A DNA stretch of 64,000 nucleotides from NCBI GenBank assembly GCA_036023115.1, contig JAYKKT010000061.1, forward strand, positions 17,521,501 to 17,585,500. Direction: 5' to 3'. The stretch comes from Brasenia schreberi. Lineage: Eukaryota; Streptophyta; Magnoliopsida; Nymphaeales; Cabombaceae. Positions 23,735-33,559 of this stretch are shown in pieces. Under the pieces are notes generated by a model. The model did no database searches. It was not told the DNA's origin and was given only the letters and a program-made list of their open reading frames with translations. The translations under genes were made by a program, and so were the position numbers. The stretch's first letter is position 1; every line of letters begins with the position of its first letter.

Positions 23735-23970
23735 GATCTTATGAAACTCGTCTTGACTTGATTTAGGCAACTCATATTGACTTGATTTAGGCTTGATCAT
23801 GTACAACTTGTCTTGACTTGATTTAGGCTTGATCATATGCACCTCATCTTGACTTAATTTAGGCTTGATCATGTGCAGCTCATATTGACTTGATTTAGGC
23901 TTGATCATGTACAACTCATCTTGACTTGATTTAGGTTTGATCATATGCAGCTCGTCTTGACTTGATTTAG
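23735..23970 (-). repeat. 36-bp tandem repeat in LTR, about 6-7 units
   Basis: Units of 36 bp built on CTTGACTTGATTTAGGCTTG and ATCATGTGCA. Because 36 is a multiple of three, the minus strand stays open and reads repeats of KSSQDELHMIKP within a 139-codon frame (24097-23678). That frame lies in LTR non-coding sequence and has no domain, so it is not called a gene. Confidence 0.85.
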
Positions 23971-24320
23971 GTTGGCTAGCTATCCTTTGGTTTAGCCAAG
24001 TTATTGTGCCTTGGTTGAGTCCACTGATTGCACCTTGGTTGATATGTTTGATTGCACCACGGGCCATCTGGTTGAACCACACCTCAACCCAATGCATTTG
24101 AATTGTGTGAAGCTAGTCCTTGATCTGGTGAACTTTCTGAGATCCTGCTCCTTCGTATCCAGTGCCTTTGAAGACTTTATTCTAGTTTCAAATATTTTCT
24201 TTTTAACTCTTGAAAGATATTTTTGAAAACAATGAAATTTTGAAAAGACCTGAAACAATAATTTTTTACTTGTGAGGGAAAATTTTGAAAATTTTATTTA
24301 CATAATTTTGGGTGTTCACA

Positions 24321-25382
24321 TTATCAAAATAAAGAAACTGACACCAAATCTTTCTTATATATATACAAAGGGCACAACCTTAATAGTAAGAACTTTACCT
24401 AAATTAAATTTGATTACAACTATTCATTTGCCTTTCACTTGAGTAGTAGAAGCATTGTCCATGTACAAGATAAGTTTGTCTTCTTCTACTATAGTTTTGA
24501 AGAAACTTTGATTTTTACTTACATGGTGAGTGGTACCAAAGTCCATCACCTAAATCTAGTATCTTACATCATATTTACTTCAGATATGATGACAATAAGA
24601 TTGTCCTTAGAAGAGTTAAGATTCTAATCTTTGTTTAACTTTCAAGTATCAACATTCACTCTTACAATGATCGGGCTCTCCATAATGGTAGTATCAACCT
24701 TTCTTTTTCTTAAGCTTGGTGTCTCTACCATTGTTCCTTTGAAGTTTTTTGAAATATTTTTTTTCCTTTGAGAGATCTATAGACTTAGTTTTCTCCATAA
24801 TGTGGGTTTTCTTTAAGTCTAAGATTATTAGCCAATTGCTCAAGAGAAATATATTTTTTCTTATGCTTCAAAATTCTTTTAAAATCTTTCTAAAAGAGAG
24901 AAAGTTTGTCTATAATAGAAGAGACAATAATAGTCTCATTTATGCTCATTGTATGTTGTTTAAAATTATTATTGAAAGTCATGCAATTCCTTTATAATAT
25001 ATCTACCATCTTATAATCTTTTAAATGAGTGACAACAAATTTCTTTGTTATAGCATCCTAAATTATATACATCGCTTCAAGTTTGTCCCATAAGTCTTCT
25101 ACACATACTGATGGTTGGTAGGTGTCAAATAAGACATCTGACATATCATTGAGGATGTGACTTATGAAAATATAATCATCATTATCCTTCTTTTGTCCTT
25201 TATAGGCTTGTACAAGGATCGCATTCTCCTTTTCTTTTGGTCTTGGTCTAGTAAGAATATACACAAACCTTCAAAGCGATAAGAAAGAAATGTGTTTTCT
25301 TTCACTACCACAAGAAATTATTGTCATCAAATTTATCTAAGTTGATGAAGTCACATGTCATGTTTGGAAAAGAAATAACCAT
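24321..25382 (-). pseudogene. Ty1/Copia gag and protease pseudogene
   Basis: The minus-strand start ATG is at 25382. The gag reads NLDKFDDNNFLWW, ALKVCVYILTRPRPKE, HILNDMSDVLFDTYQ, VEDLWDKLEAMYI, TKKFVVTHLKDYKMVD and then SINETIIVSSIIDKLSLFQK (UBN2-type gag), followed by FKRILKHKKKYISLEQLANN. Downstream is a retropepsin LDFGTTHHVSKNQSFF, where D-S-G-A/T is expected, then LYMDNASTTQVKGK. There are several frameshifts and stops. The gene is cut at 24320 by the long Gypsy LTR and is not found on the far side. Confidence 0.85.
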
Positions 25383-25784
25383 CTTGACAAATAAACCTAA
25401 AGATTATTCGTATATATCTTCTTGAAGATGGTACGATTCTTGAGTGGTTGGCATATAAAAGATCGAATTTAACACCTTCAAAAAAAGGTTAGGATAGTGT
25501 TATTCTTTAAGGTATGATAAACACTAATCTTTAGGTTTATTTATGCCATCGGTATCAAATAACTAAATGTAATGGACCCAACAAATACCTTCAGGATATA
25601 GTGAAGACCTTTAGTTCATCTTGCATAAATGCAACCGAGTCTTAGGCAATTCGGCAAAGTAAAGGTAATGATGTTACAAATTTAATTCGTGCTATAATAG
25701 AACTTGTAAACCCTTTTGAAAAAGTAAGTATGAAAGGAAGGACTCACATAATAAGAGAAAAGGTAGATGAATCTTGTTTACAAT

Positions 25785-26285
25785 ACCACTACATATAGAC
25801 ATGGTAATGATGTAACACATGATATGCTGTTAATGAGCATACTTACTATTGAAGAAGGTGACTCTTAATACCACAACGTAGCTACTAAATGTATATAAGT
25901 TGCATCCACTATATGTGATATTAATGAGCATAATTATCACTAAGTAAGTAGCTCATAATGTCATAATATGATTGTTAAATGCTAATAAGTTACAATCATT
26001 ACATGTGCTACTAATGAGTACAAGTTTCATTCAAATAAGTGACTCTTAATGCCACAACATGGCTCCTGAATGCTCATGAATTAGAACCACAATATGTGCT
26101 ACTAATGTACACAAATATCACTGATACTAATGAGCACAATTATTACTCAAGTGGTTCTTAATGTCAGAATATGCCTTCTAAATGCTCATGTGTTACAACC
26201 ACTATTTAGTACTACTAATGAGCACAATATCACTCAATATGGCTTTTAATACTAATGTATGACAACCACCATAATCTTCGCCAAA
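25785..26285. repeat. Minisatellite with about 88-92 bp period
   Basis: About five imperfect units, each with TGACTCTTAATGCCACAACA, AATGCTCATGAATTA and CTACTAATGAGCACAA variants followed by ATCACT. Unit starts lie near 25858, 25949, 26038, 26155 and 26242, with one partial extra piece at 26118-26150. No coding sense. Confidence 0.75.
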
Positions 26286-28281
26286 CATTTTTATGTATTT
26301 TGAAAATCACCCAACAACAGTCTTATACAAGTGGGGATTGATCAATCAATCTCACAAGGTGTTTTACAAGGAACCAAGTATCGGGCCATAATGCACACGG
26401 TAAGAGATTGATGATCCCCCTGAAGATGAAAACCTCACCTTTTTATACGTAGATTTATTAACTCCTTCATTCACTGCATTCCCACTGAGGGTATCAATTT
26501 AGCTCCAACTTTTTTGACTAAAGTAATGCGCGGCTTATTGAAGGGCCACCATGGCTACTGATTGCAGGAATTTTGCAAGAGATATATGGGCTACACTGGC
26601 CTAGCAGCTGTTGATGTTTCCCTATTCACTTTTGACCAACACCTTCAACTGTGACCTTAGCCGTTTGAGGGAAAGATGTCACAGCAAATGGATTTACTGA
26701 TGGGTTGTTATCTCTTCTTTTTCTCCTCTTGGTTGGTGGAATAGTAGCCTATGCAGTTCTACAATTGGGTGTGGTCATTTCATACTTCCATGTATCATTT
26801 CCTTTCCTTAATGAACAGTCCTTCACTAGTTATGTGCTGATTTTAGTCATCCATTTAACTCTTAAACAAGTTTTAGATTTAATTAATATGGCATTAGTTG
26901 GCTTGTTTTGATATGAAGCTTTGAAATCAAATAATTTTCAAAGATCTATTGTATCTTCAGCATTGATTACCTTGATATCTTCTTGATGGTTAGATATGCT
27001 CTTAAGGATCCAAATTTGAATCAGCACGATAACCCAACTTTAATTTCAGAAACTTAAGATTGAAGGGCGCTTTTTTATGTAATTTCAAATGTAATCACTT
27101 TAAAAGTATCTTTACAAAAATTCATTTAAAAAAAAAAATTGAATGTTTACAAGAAGTAAAACAAATTCTAGAAACATACTTAAAAGGCTTACTAGTGTTT
27201 AACTCTTATCATAGGCAGAATCCTTCTAAAACACAGGCTATTATGCTCTCATTAAGATGTCAACATTTCAGGTGCTGAACGGTCACCCTGCCCCTTCCCT
27301 CTTGTACTATGAACATGGGAGTTCCTCACGAGGTCAATCATTCCCTCTTCCCTCTTAGTTCGTCTAACGTTCAATGGGCTCAAGCATCCTTTGGTGACGA
27401 TCCCGTAAAGAGTGTTGGTAAGCTAACTTGAAGGAAGTGTGATGAAGATGTTGTGGTCAATCCCAAGCCAATTCAGGGGTTACTTTGGTTCATTTTGGAC
27501 AACATTGAGTCAAAGTAGTGAGTGAAAAAGAAAACATCAAAGAATTTACCAAGCACTATTAATGTGAATAGATCAAAAGTTGATATCAAGTCCTTGATCC
27601 AGTTCATGTTTAAAAATCTTTTACGTCCACATGCCTCCGTAATGTTGCCTTAAAAAAGGCTACCACCACTTCAATTAGGTAGCTAGTTAGTAGTTAGGTA
27701 GTCATTATAGATTAGTGGGAAGGTTGTACTCCTATTTGTTGAGTTGGGAGGTGACAAATCGATGCCTATAATATAAGAGGTTTTAGAAATAGGGACATCC
27801 CATCCTTCTATGGACATCCAAAATTGAATAAAGATCTAGCTCTTTTCCATATTCTCTCTTATTCACTCTCTCTCCTGCTCTCGGTCTCTCTCATCATCTT
27901 CTTACCCTATTCCCTCTTTTTCCTTAAGCATTGTCCTCTTCACTTCTCTATCATACCTTCATTCAATACCTAAATACCAAGTTCCTTAGCCTACATCTTG
28001 AACCCTAACCAAAACCCAGTAAGGTGGTCTTCCTTTTAAGTCAATTTAGCCATGTTAACTAACTCAGCCCTCCTAGCCTTTCCAATTAAACCTTTTTTTA
28101 TAATGTTTAATGACCTGAAGTTATAATTACAAAATTTGTTGTGTGTAATAATATTTGATATGAAAATTATAGTCACATACTCCATTGATGCACAAGTTTG
28201 AAAACATTGTTGCCATACCCACTTATTAAATATTTCTTAAAAGGCTTAAATAAGGGCTATGTTCAAGGGTAAAGTTTCAAG
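26286..28281. other. Unassigned; possible LTR-like block at 27.6-28.0 kb
   Basis: Weak ORFs, including a Leu/Val-rich 68-codon frame at 26705-26911, have no recognisable domain. Around 27640-28030 the plus strand shows LTR-like layout: TATAATATAAGAGG at 27770-27783, AATAAAG at 27823, then C/T-rich sequence (27840-27960) ending in CAATACCTAAATACC. No matching second copy or primer site was found. Confidence 0.3.
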
Positions 28282-29178
28282 TGTTGGCAAAAGCATAGGA
28301 TTACATGAATAAAAACCAATATGCAACAATTGTGAACATGTACAAATCAAGAAGAGGCACAAATCCAATGAAAGCCATACACAAACCATATGGAAAACAA
28401 GCAAATAAGAAACAAGGATCGGCAAGAAATTTATATGTGCAAGTCACCCTTACAGACTTGCCTTAGAAAAATTTGTAGCCCACTACTGAGTACGTATGAG
28501 TACCTGTGCTTTTTTCATAGGATAAAATGCACATAAGAAAAGAAGCATGTACCTTGCTTAAGTCATCCTCGACCACTGCCTCAATCGTTTTGGCGAGAAA
28601 ACAGAAGGAGAGCAGAGAGCAATCACCATAGAGGAAAAATGTAGAGGAGAGGGGAGATGGGAGGAGAGAGTGTTGCATGATTAAGTACAGATTAGGAACC
28701 CCTAATCCTGATTTATAGAAAACACCATGGATCGTGGATCTCAGATCCAATCTGACCGATGTTTCTCTTAGTCCCTTACCCATTCCTTAATAGATTCATT
28801 TGACCATTACATCAAAACTTTTTCACGTAAAAAGATAGACCGAAGGCCATTCCCAAACCCAAGCCTAGCCCAACCCAACGCACACATGCACATGCGTGTG
28901 TGATGTAACATGTCCTCTTCAAGCTCTTTGAATTAAAGTTTATAAGCTATCAACAATATTGAAGGACATGTGGGTTTCTCTCATTTTCAATGTGAAACTA
29001 AACTTTGTCTCTTGATCTTCACATGTACAAGTTCCTCACATGTGACTTTTAAATTTTATGACTTTCACATATATCAATGATGTATCAATTGAATATTGAG
29101 GGATATCAAACATAAATCAAATATTATTAATGCACATGAGTTTAATTAACTCAATCTTAATTAACATTAATTCAAACA
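28282..29178 (-). repeat. 3' LTR of the TR-GAG element
   Basis: Aligns along its length with 30114-30927; the right copy is about 80 bp shorter because of small deletions, mainly near 30540-30660. The minus-strand TATA-like TCTATAAATC lies near 28719-28710. A perfect 7-bp stem, GATTAGG and CCTAATC, is at 28690-28707, just downstream of that TATA in transcription sense. Confidence 0.85.
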
Positions 29179-29194
29179 ATTTCCCACAAAATTG

Positions 29195-30010
29195 TCAAGT
29201 GTAAAGTGTCCTTCCAAATCAGCTATCATATTGTGCGCTCATAAATAGAGAAAGATGTACATCACTAGATGTATGTGCAATGGTCATCGTGTTGACCATA
29301 GCTCACTCAGTGGCCGTAGGTTTCTTAACTTTTTTCATAGGACAGTCCCTAGCGTAATGTCCAACCTAACCACATAATTAGCACAGTTTATTTTTGGGTT
29401 TCTTATGGATCTTGATCTTGATTTGTACTTTGTTGTTTTTCCTTAGGATCACTAGGTTATCTTTTTTCAAATGTTAGATTGAGCCTAGGGGTGCTATCAA
29501 TAGACATAACTAATTTGTGGCTTCAATACTCTTTTTCTACTGATTTGTCTGCTATGAGATCATCTTACCCTTTTTATACATGAGATGTTGGTCGAAACTC
29601 TCTCGAGACTTAAGAAATTTCTCAGCGTAACAATAAACTTGTCAAGAAGCTCCATCTCGACTTTTTAGAGCATAGCATAAAAACTGAAACTTATGTGCCT
29701 GCTCGATCACAAATTTTTTCTCTACCATTTCATACTTCAAAGACTTTATCATAAAAGACTTTTTAAGACCGAGGTATTTAATATTGCATTTTCTATCCAA
29801 GGCAAACCACAGATCTTTCCCTATCGTGGAAGAAAAAGAACTATATATCGAATAATACATTCGACAATGCTGATAAAATACAATATTATAGGGTATCCCT
29901 CTCCTGACGATTTTATCCGAGTTTCTATGATCAATATCATCAAATAAGGGACAATCCGACTTGATAAATGTATGCAACCCTAACATGGTCAACCAAATTT
30001 TCATATGTTG
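29195..30010 (-). pseudogene. Copia-type gag pseudogene inside the TR-GAG element
   Basis: Minus-strand frames show IYSSFSSTIGKDLWFALDRK, then LGLKKSFMIKSLKYEMVEKK and FVIEQAHKFQFLCYALKS, matching the UBN2-type gag core of plant Copia elements. The zinc knuckle is recognisable as KLC-x-LCG-x-VGHYARDCPMKK near 29380-29335, but with stop codons at two positions inside it. Frames shift several times. No pol follows. Confidence 0.8.
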
Positions 30011-30113
30011 TTACTAGCGTTTAAAGGAGGGGCCAACAAACTTTTTCGGTATCAAGGTTTAATTGACCTTTGCTTGAAAATATGTTAACTATAAATATTA
30101 CTTTCTCTAAGAT

Positions 30114-30927
30114 TGTTGGAAAATACTTTAGGATTGCATGCATAAAAAACCAATATACAATAATCATGAACATGCACAAATCAAGAACAACCATAGATCC
30201 AATGAAAGTCATATACAAACCGTATGAAAAACAAGCAAATAAAGAACAAGGATTGATAAGAAACTTATCTATGTGAGTTGCCTTATGGACTTGCCTTAGA
30301 GAAATCAACATCTCTCTACTGAGTATGTATGGGTACCTACGCTTTTCTTGCAAGAAAAAACACGCACATGACAAGAAGCACATACCTTACTTAAGTCGTT
30401 TGCCTCAATCGTCTTAGCTGAAAAACAGGAGGAGAGCAAAGAGCAATCACCATAAAGGAAAAACACCGACGAGAGGAGAGATGGGAGGAGAGAGTATTGC
30501 AAGATTAAGTACAGATTAGGGAACCCATAATCCCGTAGAGGATTGATCTAATCTAATCGACACATCTCTTGATCTCGTAACCATTCTCCCAAAAAGATAG
30601 ACTGAAAATCGAAGACAATTCCCAAACCCATTTTTGTCCCGGTGCATGCTATGTGGTTTAGCATGTCCTCTCAAAGCTTTTAAACTAAGAATCATGAGCT
30701 ACTAACAATATGAAAGGATATGTAAGTTTCTCTTATTCTTTAATATGAGACTTAACTTTCTCTTAATCTTCATATGCACAAGTCTCACATATGGCTTTTA
30801 CACTTTAGGACATTCACATATATAAATGATGCATCAATTGAATATTAAGGAATACCAAACATGAATCAAATATTATTAATATATATGGGTTTAATTAACC
30901 TAACCTTAATTAACGTTAATTCTAACA
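30114..30927 (-). repeat. 5' LTR of the TR-GAG element
   Basis: Direct copy of 28282-29178, with many substitutions and small indels, so the insertion is old. Termini are TGTTGG at 30114 and CTAACA at 30927, followed by the TSD TCAAG. Confidence 0.85.
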
Positions 30928-30989
30928 TCAAGCCTATTTAAAATCGCTAATCAGTTCTCTTAGGTTTCCTTATTCTATCAGTGAAGTAT

Positions 30990-31580
30990 AAAGGGAATAA
31001 GGCCGCTGATCAGATTTGGCCGGTTTGGAACTGGCTCCTCTGTTCAAACCGAAACCAGACTAGCTCTAACTGGCCGAAACCAAAACCATTCGATCTGGAT
31101 TTGGAGTGAGCACCGGAATAGGAACCATCCGATTTTGTTACGGTTCATCATGCTAAAAACTCACACTGGAACCGAAATGAGAACGAGTTCCCGTCCTCCA
31201 CCCTTCCCTGTCATCCACGTTTGGCAAGGTTGCATCATGAGTCCCTACCTCCTCCCTCTTTTTCCACCCATCATGAGCATTGAGCCCCTCTTTTTGCTAT
31301 CATTATGAGTCCCTCCTCCCTTCCTGTCATCCACGTTTTCGATGCTGCATCGTACTTCCCCCTTTACAGCCATCACATGAGCACTCTTCTTTTTTGCTAC
31401 CAGTACGAGGTCGCCCCTGCTCCAAGATCATGATGAAGCTTTCATAACCTTGTCAAGCTCTTTTCAGAGTTACGGTTCGAAACCACCTTGAAACCGAAAC
31501 CTGCTTCGGAACAGTTTAGTTACGGTTCAAGGCTTCCGAGAAACCATAACCAACGGTTTCAGTTTACTCGAAGCCAAACT
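30990..31580. repeat. GGTTTCGGTTC-rich repeat
   Basis: Repeated AACCGAAACC, GGTTCGG and CGGTTT words on both strands, clustered at 31000-31210 and 31470-31570 around a plainer C/T-rich middle. Subterminal motif clusters of this kind are typical of plant non-autonomous hAT-like elements. Terminal inverted repeats and a target duplication were not defined. Confidence 0.4.
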
Positions 31581-31830
31581 TATCTACCTCTAAGCCTCAA
31601 AGTTAGCCTTTAGAACCATGATTGTGACTGCCTTAAGGTTGCTTTGTAAATCGCATGCATGAGTTCCTAGCCTGCCATACTAGGATATGGCTTATGAGAT
31701 TTCAACAACCAAGTCCAGACACAATAGGTTCTTAAGAAATCGGTTCAGCCTTATTCTGATCTGCAAAACCAGCCCACTTAAATGATCTCCAAAACTTAAC
31801 CAATTCCAAGATGAGGCCATCCAACTCACA

Positions 31831-31998
31831 ATGATTCAAATCAAGCCAATTGGCCAGGACGATCAGCTTATTCAAGAACTCAGAAGAGGAATGATGCAAT
31901 TCCTAGAAAAAGCAAAAATCGGTGACGATGAGGCAGATGACCTGGGGGGTGATGTGGCACTTGATGACATGGCACAGGTGCTGGACCAGCCACAGTAA
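31831..31998 (+). CDS. Short acidic ORF, 55 codons, unknown
   Basis: MIQIKPIGQDDQLIQELRRG opens the frame, which continues through a helical segment and an Asp-rich tail (GDDEADDLGGDVALDDMAQV) to TAA at 31996-31998. The frame is open upstream to a TGA at about 31783, so it may be the end of a longer coding region. Composition (charged, amphipathic) is more protein-like than its surroundings. It could be the C-terminus of a decayed element protein. No family recognised. Confidence 0.25.
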   Translation: MIQIKPIGQDDQLIQELRRGMMQFLEKAKIGDDEADDLGGDVALDDMAQVLDQPQ

Positions 31999-32293
31999 CT
32001 CTAAAGTTGCCACAACAACTCAAAAGTTACTCTGCCAGTATTGATTTTCCATGTGGTAATTTCTTGCTCAAGTCAAAGTAGGATTTAAGTTAAATTAGGT
32101 CTTATAACATTTGATTATTTAAAATTTAAATTCAGATATCATGCTCAATTAAGTTTAGTGTAGGACTCTCTGGAATTAGGATTGCTAAGTCCTGTAATCT
32201 AATAGTGTAGTAAAGTTCGAATCTGCAAAATTGGGATGTAAGACTTGAAAGAGCTTCACTTGGAATTATGGATTGAATTAGATTTTGTTTGGT

Positions 32294-32296
<3 letters not shown>

Positions 32297-32366
<70 letters not shown>
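32297..32366 (+). repeat. (TC)35 microsatellite
   Basis: Uninterrupted TC dinucleotides over 70 bp. Confidence 0.98.
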
Positions 32367-32368
<2 letters not shown>

Positions 32369-32807
32369 AAATTCATCCATACTGGTTTTCTCTTAAACAA
32401 AAAGGAACCATGACTTTGTTCTCCCATAATTAATGATTTTATATTTTAAGACGTCAATCCTTTACGGTCTAGGGGCATCAATGAACTCCATCATAGCATT
32501 TTTCAACTTCTACATGGAGAAATGAAGCCTGTGACGCATGAATGTGGCTTCATTTAACTCTTATTTAATGTGCTTGAGTTGAAAAGGTAATAGATTTTTC
32601 CTATCAAACGGGCTCTACTGTTACTTCAACCAATGAAATAAGGCGAGCTAGACTAGGAGATCCAGTCCCAGTATATTTCGAGAGACATCAACCAGGTCGC
32701 TGATAATTCTAGCTTTGACCTCACAATAAGGCTACATGTTTTGGGATGAGATACCTTCAAATGTATCTATGGTTTACCAAAAGAAAAGAGACGACCTCAC
32801 AATCAGG

Positions 32808-32808
<1 letters not shown>

Positions 32809-32878
<70 letters not shown>
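32809..32878 (+). repeat. (TA)35 microsatellite
   Basis: Uninterrupted TA dinucleotides over about 70 bp. Confidence 0.98.
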
Positions 32879-32879
<1 letters not shown>

Positions 32880-32881
<2 letters not shown>

Positions 32882-33060
32882 GTTCAGTTCGGTTCTCATG
32901 ATTCGGTTTCAATATTGGAACCATGAATAGGACCACCAACTCTTTTTCCCATTAGAACTAAACCAAACCAAACCGCTCAACATCTAGAACCACTGGTTTG
33001 GTTCAGTTCTAGTGGTTTGGTTTGGTTCAGTTATTGGGCCCTTTTATTTGTCAGAATATT
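32880..33060. repeat. GGTTTGGTTC-rich repeat
   Basis: Motifs GGTTCGGTT, GGTTTGGTTC and their complements, with a short inverted pair AGAACCACTGG (32992-33002) and TCTAGTGGTTTGG (33007-33021). It belongs to the same motif class as 30.99-31.58 and 59.05-59.22 kb. Confidence 0.5.
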
Positions 33061-33214
33061 GTGGTTGCTCGATCCCCTCAATGTCAATATCAAACCTTTG
33101 GTATATATTAACACTATTATCATTAAAAGTTGAATGAAAGAGGTAAGTAAGGCTTAGGCACCACTTTCAGTTGGTAGAAAGACGGGAAGAACTGCATCAA
33201 GTCTTTCTTCGACA

Positions 33215-33559
33215 CTAAGTTGTGCACCGTATTCTCGCAACCAAAATCGTTCTTCCAGGACTCTTGTTAGATATCTCTTTTTGCAGTTGATCCTCTAATA
33301 ACCGGTAGGCAGGCGCCTGCCAGATCTTCACAGCCTGAGTATCAAAGTCGAGACCTTCAACTCGAAGGCTCTTTTTTGTTGAAACCCTAACCAGGGGGTG
33401 CCTAGCTCCTACTACACAAACCTCACCAAAGAAAAAATCAGATCTATGTTTGAAGATTCTGTCATAATGTTCATTTGGTGATCTATGAGAATCAGGATGC
33501 ATACGTTGAGAAAAGGTAAAAGACATCAAATTTCCAAAAAACTTTGCATTAGAATTCAA
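33215..33559 (-). CDS. Unidentified ORF, 114 codons
   Basis: An uninterrupted minus-strand frame starting MNSNAKFFGNLMSFTFSQRM and ending RTILVARIRCTT. Composition is balanced, with no low-complexity tract, and contains LDFDTQAVKIWQAPAYRLLE in its second half. It does not match a retroelement domain I know and sits just outside the LINE 5' region. It may be an exon-like fragment of a captured host gene or chance. No promoter or splice evidence. Confidence 0.25.
   Translation of the reverse strand: MNSNAKFFGNLMSFTFSQRMHPDSHRSPNEHYDRIFKHRSDFFFGEVCVVGARHPLVRVSTKKSLRVEGLDFDTQAVKIWQAPAYRLLEDQLQKEISNKSPGRTILVARIRCTT

Larger units (their letters stand above)
21942..24320 (-). mobile_element. Long Gypsy LTR (2,379 bp), solo LTR or 5' LTR
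   Basis: The termini on the minus strand are TGTGAACACCCAAAAT (from 24320) and TTTTGTTTACA (to 21942), matching the ends of the other long LTRs here. A TATA motif on the minus strand (about 23535-23527) gives leftward orientation. The conserved U5 block is present at 22088-22120. It interrupts a Copia gag-protease gene exactly at 24321. Flanks ATTTC (21937-21941) and TTATC (24321-24325) do not make a clean duplication, so solo insertion is unproven. It contains a 36-bp tandem array at 23735-23970. Confidence 0.75.
28282..30927 (-). mobile_element. Complete non-autonomous LTR element with gag only (TR-GAG type, Copia-related)
   Basis: Two direct repeats, 28282-29178 (897 bp) and 30114-30927 (814 bp), both start TGTTGG and end ..AACA on the plus strand. 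They flank a 935-bp interior. The target duplication TCAAG is exact (28277-28281 and 30928-30932), so this is a whole insertion of 2,646 bp. The gag lies on the minus strand, making the right copy the 5' LTR. A purine tract GTGGGAAAT precedes the 3' LTR at 29179-29187 (minus). A degraded tRNA-iMet-like primer site, ATCTTAGAGAAAG, lies just left of 30114. No protease, integrase or RT is present. Confidence 0.9.

Noticed and set aside
23678..24097. 139-codon ORF considered as a gene
   Set aside because: It lies wholly within an LTR and is mostly a 12-residue tandem repeat from a 36-bp DNA repeat.
21937..24325. Clean target duplication for the 2.4-kb LTR
   Set aside because: Flanks ATTTC and TTATC do not match, and the left flank does not continue the Copia gene found on the right.
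26705..26911. 68-codon Leu/Val-rich ORF as a membrane protein
   Set aside because: Short, AT-driven hydrophobicity with no supporting context.
32132..32433. ORFs with Arg-Glu or Leu-Ser repeats
   Set aside because: They arise from the (TC)35 tract; no coding evidence outside it.
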